From contig CAZMCC010000098.1 in the NCBI GenBank assembly GCA_964564695.1, positions 1 through 13,944 of the forward strand: a stretch of DNA of 13,944 bases. The letters are read 5' to 3'. Both the position numbers and the translations under genes were made by a program. Of the stretch, positions 1 to 6,178 are shown piece by piece. The first letter of the stretch is position 1. The number at the start of each line of letters is the position of its first letter. The DNA comes from CAZMCC01 sp964564695. Lineage in GTDB: Bacteria; Planctomycetota; Phycisphaerae; Phycisphaerales; UBA1924. The notes beneath the pieces were generated by a model that searched no databases, was not told where the DNA came from, and saw only the letters and a program-made list of their open reading frames with translations.

Positions 1-338
1 ATGGCCTTGTTGACCTTAGAGAGCGAGGCGCGCTCGCGCAGCATGAAGCCGTGGGCGTAGGAGACGAGGCCACCGGTCTCGCTCGAGCCGTAGCCCGAGC
101 CGATCGAGTCGGTGAGGTGGGGGAAACGCTCGGCGACGGTGCGCATCAGCTCGGGGGTCGTCGCCGAGGCGCCGACGCCGACCTGGGTGAAGCGCTGCGT
201 GTCGATCCGCTCGATGTCGGGGTGGTCGGCGTTGAGGCGCTCGGCTAAGCTGGTATGCCGGGGGATATTGGCCTTGTCCGCACCCATCTTCTCGGCGACG
301 TTCTCAATCACCTTCGCTTCGATTTCCTGTTCCGTCAC
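1..338 (-). CDS. Chimeric partial frame: acyl carrier protein N-terminus joined to acyl-CoA synthetase core
   Basis: The frame starts at GTG (338-336), with GGAGA about 8 bases upstream, and runs off the left edge without a stop (112 codons seen). Residues 1-38 read like helix I and the loop of an acyl carrier protein (VTEQEIEAKVIENVAEKMG, then TSLAERLNAD). At residue 39, where an ACP has its phosphopantetheine serine (DSL), the frame reads HPDIERID. From there it resembles the core of an adenylating acyl-CoA synthetase: TQVGVGASATTPELM at 51-65 and the YGSSETGG (A5-type) motif at 83-90. The ATP-binding P-loop that should lie further upstream is missing. Codons with A or T in third position (GAA, ATT, AAT, CAT, TTA) are frequent before the join and nearly absent after it. 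The product would be neither a working ACP nor a working ligase. ACP identity of the start is fairly secure; whether the join is biological is not. Confidence 0.55.
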   Translation of the reverse strand, partial: MTEQEIEAKVIENVAEKMGADKANIPRHTSLAERLNADHPDIERIDTQRFTQVGVGASATTPELMRTVAERFPHLTDSIGSGYGSSETGGLVSYAHGFMLRERASLSKVNKA

Positions 339-425
339 GGGAGAGTCTCCGAATCTTAAGGGGTCTGTTGCGGGGTTTGGAGGCGTCGTTCACGATACCC
401 ACTGGCCGGCGCCCCCGGGGGGTCA

Positions 426-439
426 AAACCGATCGGTTT
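426..439. promoter_or_regulatory. Perfect 14-base palindrome, possible operator
   Basis: AAACCGATCGGTTT is its own reverse complement. It lies about 90 bases upstream of the GTG of the ACP-like frame, where an operator for a dimeric repressor could sit. Only the symmetry is seen; the function is inferred. Confidence 0.25.
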
Positions 440-581
440 CAGTCAGGAATATACCCGCCTCCGGCCCCCGAGTCCAAAGGGACCCGGGTGGGGGCTCCAC
501 AATGAGAATCTGGGCATGCACCTCCCCGGGCCGCCTACGCCGCCTGCACCCGCAATGTCGGGGCTATCCACGCCGAAGAAA

Positions 582-613
582 GCGACCCCCGAGCGGCATG
601 CCCCGGGGGTCGC
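582..613 (-). terminator. Hairpin terminator after the SdiA-regulated-like gene
   Basis: GCGACCCCCG (582-591) pairs perfectly with CGGGGGTCGC (604-613) across a 12-base loop. Read on the minus strand, the stem is followed by TTTCTTC. It lies 40 bases past the stop codon of the gene ending at 653. This is the shape of a Rho-independent terminator, with a short, imperfect T run. Confidence 0.6.
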
Positions 614-652
614 GGTGAGTCCTCAGTCAATGTGCGGCCGAGCCGCGAACGT

Positions 653-1504
653 TCAGCGGCGCCGACGACCGGCGGCAATCCCGACAAGCGCGAGCAGGCC
701 CGCCGCACCGGGCGCGGGAACGAGCACGTACATCGTCGGCGTCTCGCCCACGATGTAGATCGTGCCGTCGGGTCCGACCGTGATGCCCTCGGCGTCAGAG
801 GCGAACGCCGAGAAGTCGAACGAGCTCAGCACGACGCCCAGGCGCGACACCTCGAGCAGACGGGCCGACTCCTGGCTGAAGATCAGAAGGCTCTGGGCGT
901 CGGGCGTGCCCTGCAGCTCGGCCAGCGCCGAGAGCACCGCCACGTCCGACAGGTCCAGCACGCCGAGGTTCGGAACAAAAAGGTCCGTCATCGTGTGCCC
1001 GGGCGCGTCGAAGTCGATCGTCCCGCTGCGAACCGCCTGAGGCGTCTTCTCCTTGACGGTGAAGTACGTGTTCGTCGACGCCTCGTACGCGATCCCCTCG
1101 ATGCCGATGTTGCCCACGGTCGGGCCGAGGTCGACCGTCGGCATCGCGCCGCGGTCGATCGTGCCGCCGCCGGCGTAGGTGAAGCGGTACGCGTCCTGCA
1201 GCCGCTCCTCGGTGATGACGAAGCGCCCGGCGCCGACATACGTCAGGCCCTCGGTGTCGGCGAAGCCGGTGAGGGTCATGACGCTGAGCTGCGCGCCGAC
1301 GCTATTGACCTCGACAACCGCGTCGCCCTCGTCACCGAGGACAAAGAACGTGCCGGTGTCAGGGTTGTACGTGATCGCGGACGCCTCGGCCGCCGCGGAC
1401 GGCAGCGAATAGCTCGCGGCGACGTGATAATCGGCGAGGTTGAACTGAGCAAACGCGGAGCCGGCGGTCGCGAGCAGCGCGAGGGCGGCGATGGTGGTCT
1501 TCAT
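653..1504 (-). CDS. Secreted SdiA-regulated-like beta-propeller protein with PEP-CTERM-like tail
   Basis: The product has 283 residues. Residues 1-19 are a signal peptide (MKTTIAALALLATAGSAFA, cleavage before QF). The body, about 38-262, contains spaced repeats of the type EGxxY/V followed by beta strands: EASAITY at 40, DTEGLTYV at 83, GIEGIAYE at 134 and DAEGITVG at 237. This resembles the SdiA-regulated (YjiK-type) family, predicted to be a beta-propeller; its substrate is unknown. The tail at 262-283 is VPAP, then a hydrophobic stretch, then RRRR. That is a planctomycete PEP-CTERM-like sorting signal, expected to be processed at the envelope by an exosortase encoded elsewhere. The start is supported by CTGGAG about 8 bases upstream. 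Heptamer repeats adjoin the ribosome site. Family assignment is moderate; secretion is firm. Confidence 0.8.
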   Translation of the reverse strand: MKTTIAALALLATAGSAFAQFNLADYHVAASYSLPSAAAEASAITYNPDTGTFFVLGDEGDAVVEVNSVGAQLSVMTLTGFADTEGLTYVGAGRFVITEERLQDAYRFTYAGGGTIDRGAMPTVDLGPTVGNIGIEGIAYEASTNTYFTVKEKTPQAVRSGTIDFDAPGHTMTDLFVPNLGVLDLSDVAVLSALAELQGTPDAQSLLIFSQESARLLEVSRLGVVLSSFDFSAFASDAEGITVGPDGTIYIVGETPTMYVLVPAPGAAGLLALVGIAAGRRRR

Positions 1505-1513
1505 GGGAAACTC

Positions 1514-1548
1514 CAGGGGTCAGGGGCCAGGGATCAGGGGTCAGGGAT
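1514..1548. repeat. Five tandem heptamers in the leader of the SdiA-regulated-like gene
   Basis: Five consecutive 7-base units read CAGGGGT, CAGGGGC, CAGGGAT, CAGGGGT, CAGGGAT on the plus strand. The array begins 10 bases upstream of the start codon at 1504 and overlaps the ribosome-binding site of that minus-strand gene. Confidence 0.8.
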
Positions 1549-1566
1549 CTCGGGGGGGTCGGGTGC

Positions 1567-1594
1567 CACTACCGGCCGCTCTGGGCCGGTAGTG
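1567..1594. terminator. Perfect 11-bp hairpin after the second sorting-tail gene
   Basis: CACTACCGGCC (1567-1577) and GGCCGGTAGTG (1584-1594) form an 11-bp perfect stem with a 6-base loop. It lies 27 bases past the stop of the minus-strand gene ending at 1621. No T run follows on the minus strand, so it may be a transcript-end stabiliser rather than a classical terminator. Confidence 0.5.
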
Positions 1595-1620
1595 CCGTTG
1601 CGTAAACGATCAGGATCAAC

Positions 1621-2382
1621 TCACCGACGACGGCGGGCCGCCGCCGCGCCGGCAAGGCCGAGCAGCGCGCCCGCGGACGGCGCCGGAATCGTGAACGGCG
1701 TCCCGCTGAAGGGGACGTCGGGGAAGATCCCGTCGAGGGACTGGTCGCCGCCGGCGTCCTGGGTCACCCAGCTCGCGCCGGTGTAGATCTGCGCGCTGTA
1801 GGCGGGGAACGCGAGCTGATTGTCGCGCAGGCCGGTGTACGCCATGATGTCCTCGTCGCCGGCGATGAAGAACGCGGTCTGGTTCTCGACGAGGCCGGTG
1901 TTGGCGAGAGTGGTGGCGACGCCCGCGAGCAGGTCGTTGCCGATGACGCTCAGGAACGCTCCTGGCGTGGCGTAGGCGCCCAGGAAGGCCCACAGGGCCT
2001 CGTCGTTGTTGCCGATGCCGGGGTTGCTGCCGGCGCCGGCGATGCTCGCGAGAGCCCCGAAGTTGCTCGAGGCCCCACCCGAGCCGACAAGCTGCACATT
2101 GTCGATGGTGACGATCGACCCCACGGGGACGGCGCTGGTCGCGGTCCACGTGAACCCGTTCTCGTTCGAGTCGGCCCAGCCCGTGCCGTTCCACTCGTTG
2201 TCGGTGAAGCTGATGACGCTGCCCGCCGGGATGGCGACCAGGGCCGCGAACGCGACGTTGTCGTTCCCGTCGCAGTTGAGACCCGTGAACGCGATGTCGC
2301 CCGGGCCGACAAGCTGGGCGAGGGCGGGAGAAGCGAGGCCGGCGGCGAGCGCCACGACCGACAGACGAGAAACGAACTTCAT
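1621..2382 (-). CDS. Secreted protein with lamin-tail/adhesin-like domain and PEP-CTERM-like tail
   Basis: The product has 253 residues. I start it at ATG 2382 because a strong ribosome site (GGAGG, 9 bases away) and a clear signal peptide (residues 1-22, ending SPALA before Q) begin there; the frame stays open further upstream without either. Residues 26-95 (GDIAFTGLNCDGNDNVAF, then IPAGSVISFTDNEW) match a beta-rich domain often found in secreted or adhesin-like proteins of cyanobacteria and planctomycetes, similar to lamin-tail-type domains. Asp and Asn clusters could bind calcium. Residues 232-253 (IPAPSAGALL through the final RRRR) form the same sorting tail as in the neighbour at 653-1504. 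A surface or extracellular structural role is likely; no catalytic motif is seen. The gap to the next gene is 116 bases with a hairpin, so the two are probably separate units. Confidence 0.78.
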   Translation of the reverse strand: MKFVSRLSVVALAAGLASPALAQLVGPGDIAFTGLNCDGNDNVAFAALVAIPAGSVISFTDNEWNGTGWADSNENGFTWTATSAVPVGSIVTIDNVQLVGSGGASSNFGALASIAGAGSNPGIGNNDEALWAFLGAYATPGAFLSVIGNDLLAGVATTLANTGLVENQTAFFIAGDEDIMAYTGLRDNQLAFPAYSAQIYTGASWVTQDAGGDQSLDGIFPDVPFSGTPFTIPAPSAGALLGLAGAAAARRRR

Positions 2383-2728
2383 CTGGAACCTCCGGGATGA
2401 ACGCGTGCGGCCGCGCCGGCGCGATCGCACGATCGCACCGCCATGGGAGGACCCATCGCGTTTTTCGCGGCCAGGAATGTGGGGCTGAGATTACCCGTGG
2501 ATGCCCTGAAATCCACGCGGATGTGCCTCAATCCGTGCTAAGGCTGCGCGAAGGTTGCAGCGACAGCCGACACCCGGCCGAACTACGCTGCGGCTCGCTT
2601 CGGGTGCCCCGGCGGAGCTCTGTCCGCCGGGCAAGCGATCGGTCGTTCGACAGACCCGGCGGACAAAGCTCCGCCGGGGCACCCAGGTCCTCTCTCTTCA
2701 CGTTCTGCCGCACAGCGAGACTGACTGC
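2383..2728. other. Divergent intergenic region between the sorting-tail gene and top6A
   Basis: This gap of 346 bases must hold promoters for both divergent genes, but no good -35/-10 pair stands out. It contains a tandem duplication of CGATCGCA (2422-2429, 2430-2437), a stretch at about 2538-2559 that loosely resembles the 32-base dispersed repeat seen elsewhere in the window, and the 30-base inverted repeat described separately. The frame of top6A stays open upstream to 2555, but that extension is repeat sequence and not protein-like. Confidence 0.5.
2602..2684. repeat. 30-base inverted repeat, one mismatch, 23-base spacer
   Basis: The arm at 2602-2631 and the arm at 2655-2684 are reverse complements at 29 of 30 positions. 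The arms begin GGGTGCCCCGGCGGAGC and end CCGGG. The element is 83 bases long and ends 44 bases before the top6A start codon. If transcribed, it would form a very stable hairpin in the leader. No flanking target duplication is visible. Confidence 0.9.
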
Positions 2729-3913
2729 ATGGCGAAGAAATCCGCAAAGCCCGCCCCCCCCGCGCCCCCCGCCGCCACCTCCGCACCCGCCAAGCCATCG
2801 CGCCCCCGCGGGCGCATGAAGGAACGCGACGAGAAGACCCTCAAAAAGATCTCCTCCATGGCCACCGACGTCGCGAGCAAGGCGCTCGCCGGCAAGGAGC
2901 CGCGCCTCGAGATCCCCACCCGCTCCAAGAGCAACACCATCTGGAACACCAGGAAGAAGATCCTCGAGATGGGTGACGCCGCCTCCGAGCGCCCCCTCTT
3001 CGACCTCAAGACCGCCCGCCAGTTCATGCAGACCCTCCTGCACGGCAACTCCGTCCGCGAGCTCATCGAGGCCGACAAGACTCTCTCGCTCCGCGGCATG
3101 TTCTACAAAGGCCTGCACACCGTGCAGGGGACTTCTGAGAAAACCTTCGACGCCCAGGAGGACTCCGACGGCATCCTCGAGGACCTCGAAGTCAGCCTCC
3201 GCTCGCTCCGCGAAGAGCTCCACATCTACGCCAAGAAGCGCGGCACCATGGTCGGCAACATCACCGTCGTCGACAACGGCGACGAGATCGACTGCCGCCG
3301 CATGGGCACCGGCGGATACGCCATCCCCGGCATCGTCGAGCCCGACGTCATGCAGTTCAAGAAGTGCGACGCCAAGTTCGTCCTCCACGTCGAAAAGGAC
3401 ACCGTCTGGGGCCGCTTCAACGAGGACCGCTTCTGGGAGAAGCACAACTGCATCCTCACCGAGGGCTCGGGCCAGCCCACCCGCGGCGTCCGCCGCCTGC
3501 TCCGGCGCCTCAACGAGGAACTCGGCCTCCCCGTCTATTGCCTGCTCGACTGCGACCCGTGGGGACATTACATCTACAGCGTGATCAAGCAGGGCTCGAT
3601 CTCGCTCGCGTTCGAGTCCGAGCGCATGGCCGTGCCGAACGCCAAGTTCATCGGCATCCGCTCCAAGGACTACAAGGAGTGCGAGCTGTCCGACGACGTG
3701 AAGATCTCGCTCAACGACAACGACATCAAGCGGGCCAAGGAGATCGCCGCGTACCCGTGGTTCGAGGGCCACAAGGGCTGGCAGCGCGAGATCGCCACGC
3801 TCCTCAACAACGGCTTCAAGATGGAAGTCGAAAGCCTCATCACCAAGGACATCTCGTACGTCACCGAGACCTATGTCCCCGAGCGCCTCAAGGCCAAGGA
3901 CTGGCTCGAATAG
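2729..3913 (+). CDS. top6A: DNA topoisomerase VI subunit A (Spo11-like)
   Basis: The product has 394 residues, full length for the family. This is the DNA-cleaving subunit of type IIB topoisomerase, which cuts both strands through a tyrosine link and needs the ATPase subunit B to pass DNA. Residues 1-40 are a Lys/Pro/Ala-rich extension. The winged-helix part carries the likely catalytic Tyr126 (SLRGMFYKGLHT). The Toprim domain carries Glu222 (LHVEKDTVWGRF) and the D274-C-D276-PWG metal motif. EGSGQPTRGVRRLLRRLNEE (245-264) and YIYSVIKQGSISLAFESERM (281-300) are typical of topoisomerase VI A, as are the end motifs NDNDIKRAKE and YVTETYVPERLKAKDWLE. The ATG start fits where similarity begins, though its ribosome site is weak (GCGAGA). 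No subunit B gene adjoins it: upstream genes are divergent secreted proteins and downstream are membrane proteins. Confidence 0.95.
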   Translation: MAKKSAKPAPPAPPAATSAPAKPSRPRGRMKERDEKTLKKISSMATDVASKALAGKEPRLEIPTRSKSNTIWNTRKKILEMGDAASERPLFDLKTARQFMQTLLHGNSVRELIEADKTLSLRGMFYKGLHTVQGTSEKTFDAQEDSDGILEDLEVSLRSLREELHIYAKKRGTMVGNITVVDNGDEIDCRRMGTGGYAIPGIVEPDVMQFKKCDAKFVLHVEKDTVWGRFNEDRFWEKHNCILTEGSGQPTRGVRRLLRRLNEELGLPVYCLLDCDPWGHYIYSVIKQGSISLAFESERMAVPNAKFIGIRSKDYKECELSDDVKISLNDNDIKRAKEIAAYPWFEGHKGWQREIATLLNNGFKMEVESLITKDISYVTETYVPERLKAKDWLE

Positions 3914-4229
3914 GCGTCTCGCCCCGTGAGGGGCGCGCGAATGTAGCCGCGGGTGAAGCGACGCTGCTCTGAGCGTCGCACAACCCGGGGGAACGCCCCC
4001 CACCTGTACTCTCTTTCCTTTCTTTGCCTTCCTGCCCCGGAGGGGCAGAGGAATTCCCCGCGAGCCGCTCACACCAACCACCACCCGGCAAGAACCCCGC
4101 TATTACCGGACGCCCCCCCGCGCGCACATGACCTCTCCGCGCTCCCGCGGTACACTCCGCCCGTCAAGTTCCTTTCAACACCGCCGGCGCCGCCCTTTCA
4201 GCGGCGCGCCGCGTGTAAGGAGCATCCCA
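3914..4229. other. Intergenic gap after top6A with hairpin cluster
   Basis: This gap of 316 bases begins with several short hairpins (3920-4048, described separately), then a pyrimidine-rich stretch (about 4007-4032). From 4049 to 4215 I see only GC-rich sequence. The first DUF3592 frame stays open upstream to 4128, but the added residues are Arg/Ser/Pro-rich and no ribosome site precedes them, so I leave that part non-coding. Confidence 0.5.
3920..4048 (+). terminator. Hairpin cluster downstream of top6A
   Basis: Four stems follow the stop codon: CGCCCC/GGGGCG with a GTGA loop (3920-3935), GCGACGCT/AGCGTCGC (3958-3979), GGGGG/CCCCC (3987-4000), and CTGCCCC/GGGGCAG with a GGA loop (4032-4048). 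The third is followed within about 10 bases by a T/C-rich stretch (CTCTCTTTCCTTTCTTT). That makes it the best terminator candidate for top6A. Confidence 0.45.
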
Positions 4230-4649
4230 ATGGCTCGTGGCGGCAAGTGGCAGTACATCCTCGGCGCGGTCGTGCTCATCCCCCTCACCGGCTTCCTGTC
4301 CTGGGAGGAGCTCCGCTTCATGCAGACCTCCTCGAAGGCTGACGCCCAGATCCTGAACGTGACCGAGAAAGAGGGCCACGGCCGGCGCTCACGGCCGAAG
4401 CTCGAGGTCGAGTATCAGTTCACCGACGCCAGCGGCAAGAGCTATCACGACACCGACAAGGTGCCCACGAGCTGGAGCACCAAGATCGGCTCGAGCGCGA
4501 CCATCCCGGTCCAGTACCTCACCGCCAGCCCGTCCAACTCGCGGCTCGCAGGCCACGACAACATGCCCGCGGTGTTCATCTTCTTCGCCGCGATCGCCGC
4601 CAGCATCGGGGCCGTGGTCTGGACGCTGATGAAGCGCAAGGCGGCCTGA
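4230..4649 (+). CDS. DUF3592-family membrane protein, first paralogue
   Basis: The product has 139 residues with two predicted membrane helices (about 8-25 and 113-133) around a soluble beta-rich segment. That segment (ADAQILNVTEKE, then LEVEYQFTDASGKSY, then TIPVQYLTASPSNSRL) has the DUF3592 pattern: strand, charged loop, VEYxF strand, and a final VxYLxxxPxxS strand before the second helix. The family has no settled function. I chose ATG 4230 because TAAGGAG (4216-4222) lies 7 bases before it and a hydrophobic helix follows at once. It is 22 bases upstream of a paralogue in the same direction, so the two are probably co-transcribed. Confidence 0.85.
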   Translation: MARGGKWQYILGAVVLIPLTGFLSWEELRFMQTSSKADAQILNVTEKEGHGRRSRPKLEVEYQFTDASGKSYHDTDKVPTSWSTKIGSSATIPVQYLTASPSNSRLAGHDNMPAVFIFFAAIAASIGAVVWTLMKRKAA

Positions 4650-4671
4650 CGCTCCCATCGGGGGCCCACCG

Positions 4672-5103
4672 ATGTCGTCCGACTTCGAGATGTCCGACAT
4701 GAAGAAGTTCCGGTTCCTGCTCGGCGGGACCATCCGCTTCATCGTCTCGGCCATGTTCGCCTGGGGCGAGCTCACCTACACCATCTGGGGCAGCACCGCC
4801 GATGCCACGCTCATCCGCTCGAAGGAAGTCGAGCACAAGGGCCGGCGCGGGCACACCACACGTGAGATCCAGGTCCAGTACCACTTCACCGACTCCGACG
4901 GCCGCAAGCGCACCGAGACCGACTACGCCCCCGCTAGCTTCAACCTCACGGCCGCCCCGGGCGAGACCGTGAAGGTGCAGTACCTCGCCGCCGAGTCCCG
5001 CCTGTCGGGCAACAGCGAGAAGCTCTGGGTCTACATCTTCCTGGGCTTCCTCGTCGCGATGGGCGTGCTGGGCGTGCGGTTCTGGCAGTTCTACAAGTCG
5101 TGA
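4672..5103 (+). CDS. DUF3592-family membrane protein, second paralogue
   Basis: The product has 143 residues with the same plan as the gene before it: helix about 14-31, soluble segment 43-113, helix about 119-137. Aligned landmarks are ADATLIRSKEVEHKGRR, IQVQYHFTDSDGRK, TVKVQYLAAESRLSG and WVYIFLGFLVAMG. A tandem duplication followed by divergence is the simplest explanation. The start is uncertain: ATG 4672 is taken, but ATG 4699 (MKKFRFLLGG) would also keep the whole first helix, and neither has a strong ribosome site. The gap of 22 bases suggests one operon with the first copy. Function is unknown; the two might form a hetero-oligomer. Confidence 0.85.
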   Translation: MSSDFEMSDMKKFRFLLGGTIRFIVSAMFAWGELTYTIWGSTADATLIRSKEVEHKGRRGHTTREIQVQYHFTDSDGRKRTETDYAPASFNLTAAPGETVKVQYLAAESRLSGNSEKLWVYIFLGFLVAMGVLGVRFWQFYKS

Positions 5104-5110
5104 CGCCGCC

Positions 5111-5130
5111 GAACCCCCGCGTGCGGGTTC
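5111..5130. terminator. Weak hairpin after the DUF3592 pair
   Basis: GAACCC (5111-5116) pairs with GGGTTC (5125-5130) 7 bases past the stop of the second DUF3592 gene. The stem is short and lacks a T run, so a terminator role is only possible. Confidence 0.3.
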
Positions 5131-5259
5131 CGTTGCCAACCGGTTCAGGTGTAACGCCATCGTAGTTCTTGACGAACCGCGGGCACCCGCCCCGCTAATA
5201 ATCCCTCGGAACGATTCCGCCGGGCGGTTGGGGGAAGCAGGGAGAAGGGACGAGCCATC

Positions 5260-5928
5260 ATGGCAGAGCACGCAACCCGAAACGACGGCCCACGGACGGC
5301 CAAACCCAACAAGAGCGAGACCGTCAAGACCCAGTTCGGCACCTGCCGAGTCTTGGTCGCCGATGACGAGCACCTCGTCGCCACCGGCCTGGCCTCGATC
5401 GTGCGCGACCTCGGCCACACGGTCGTCGGCGTCGCCAGCGACGGCACGCAGGCCGTCGAGCTCGCCGCCAAGCACACGCCCGACGTCTGCCTCCTCGACA
5501 TCCGCATGCCGACGATGGACGGCATCTCCGCCGCACTCAAGATCTACGAGACCCTCGGCATCCCCTCGCTCATCATCTCCGCGTACTCCGACGAGGACCA
5601 CCTGGCCCAGATCCAGCGCAACGGCCTCGCCTCGGGCGTCTTCGGCTACCTGCTGAAGCCCGTCGCGCAGGAGGAACTCCGCGTCCAGCTCGGCGTCCTC
5701 GTGCACCGGGCTGAAGTTGACCGCTTCCGCTCCGGCCGCGTGAACCAGCTCGAGACCAACCTCCAGAACCGGCGCACGGTCGAGCAGGCGAAGTGGAAGA
5801 TGGTCGAGACCACGAAGATTACCGAAGCCGAGGCCCACGAGCGGCTCCAGCGCATGGCCCGCAACAAGCGGATGCCGTTGGTGGAGATCGCCCGCGGGGT
5901 GATCTCGGGGGAGATGGTGGCGGAGTAA
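5260..5928 (+). CDS. REC-ANTAR response regulator (putative RNA-binding antiterminator)
   Basis: The product has 222 residues. Residues 1-27 are a charged leader. The receiver domain (about 29-148) has the acidic pair D35-D36 (VLVADDEH), phospho-acceptor D80 (VCLLDIRMPTMDG), Ser107 in the switch position (LIISAYS) and K133 (YLLKPV). A helical linker, probably coiled coil (150-172), leads to an ANTAR domain (about 165-217): NRRTVEQAKWKMVE, then ITEAEAHERLQRMAR, then MPLVEIARGVI. In the usual QAKG core motif the glycine is replaced by tryptophan. ANTAR proteins bind paired hexaloop hairpins in nascent RNA and prevent termination, here presumably under control of a histidine kinase encoded elsewhere. 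GGAGAAGGGA stands 10-19 bases before the ATG. All domain residues are intact. Its target transcript is not evident in this window. Confidence 0.93.
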   Translation: MAEHATRNDGPRTAKPNKSETVKTQFGTCRVLVADDEHLVATGLASIVRDLGHTVVGVASDGTQAVELAAKHTPDVCLLDIRMPTMDGISAALKIYETLGIPSLIISAYSDEDHLAQIQRNGLASGVFGYLLKPVAQEELRVQLGVLVHRAEVDRFRSGRVNQLETNLQNRRTVEQAKWKMVETTKITEAEAHERLQRMARNKRMPLVEIARGVISGEMVAE

Positions 5929-5963
5929 GCAGCGCGGGACTTCGGGCCTGAGGATTTGTCCCC

Positions 5964-5995
5964 GGACGCCGGACCTGAGGCTCTGCGAAGGTCCG
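5964..5995. repeat. Dispersed palindromic repeat, copy 1
   Basis: This 32-base element begins GGACGCCGGACCTGAGG and ends GAAGGTCCG. CGGACCT and AGGTCCG within it form a 7-bp stem. It is identical base for base to 12899-12930 and partly matched at 13835-13865. It lies in the gap between the convergent REC-ANTAR and glycoside hydrolase genes. Confidence 0.9.
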
Positions 5996-6097
5996 AGTCT
6001 GCCTTGGGATTGGGACCCGTCCCCGCACACACCCCTGCACTCCAGCGCCAAAGCCGTGTTGACATGTGACCGCCCGCTCAATCGCACCAACTCGACT

Positions 6098-6142
6098 AAC
6101 CAAGTAAAGAGGGCCCGGCTCACTCGAGCCGGGTCCTTGGTT
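6098..6142. terminator. Bidirectional terminator between convergent genes
   Basis: CCCGGCTC (6114-6121) pairs with GAGCCGGG (6126-6133) across a 4-base loop, extended by GGG/TCC including one G-U pair. Further out, AACCAAG (6098-6104) pairs with CTTGGTT (6136-6142), leaving TAAAGA partly bulged. On the minus strand, CTCTTTAC follows the stem. It lies 37 bases past the stop of the glycoside hydrolase gene (6179) and also faces the REC-ANTAR gene, so it can serve both. Confidence 0.65.
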
Positions 6143-6178
6143 CATTCACTGTGTCATCGGATCACTCACGAGCGCTGG

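Larger units (their letters stand above)
339..652. other. Intergenic gap with palindrome and terminator hairpin
   Basis: This gap of 314 bases separates the stop of the SdiA-regulated-like gene from the start of the ACP-like frame, both on the minus strand. It holds a perfect 14-base palindrome (426-439), an imperfect GC-rich inverted repeat around 465-500 and a hairpin (582-613), the last two described separately. I see no convincing small gene: the open frames here lack ribosome sites and recognisable sequence. The promoter of the ACP-like frame should lie here, but no clear -35/-10 pair is visible. Confidence 0.5.

Noticed and set aside
1514..1548. Possible CRISPR-like array
   Set aside because: The units are 7 bases with no spacers; this is a simple tandem repeat, not CRISPR.
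632..1786. A 384-codon open frame on the plus strand
   Set aside because: It runs antisense through the SdiA-regulated-like gene and across the heptamer repeats, with Arg/Asp/Val-rich translation typical of a shadow frame.
2602..2684. Insertion sequence ends
   Set aside because: The inverted arms enclose only 23 bases and no transposase or target duplication is present, so it is listed as a repeat rather than a mobile element.
2528..4084. A 518-codon open frame on the minus strand
   Set aside because: It is antisense to top6A, rich in Val, Leu, Glu and Asp, with no family resemblance; it mirrors the codon bias of top6A.
5169..5202. TTGACG followed by TAATAAT upstream of the REC-ANTAR gene
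   Set aside because: The boxes look good, but the spacing of 21-22 bases is too long for a standard promoter. It may still lie in the promoter region.
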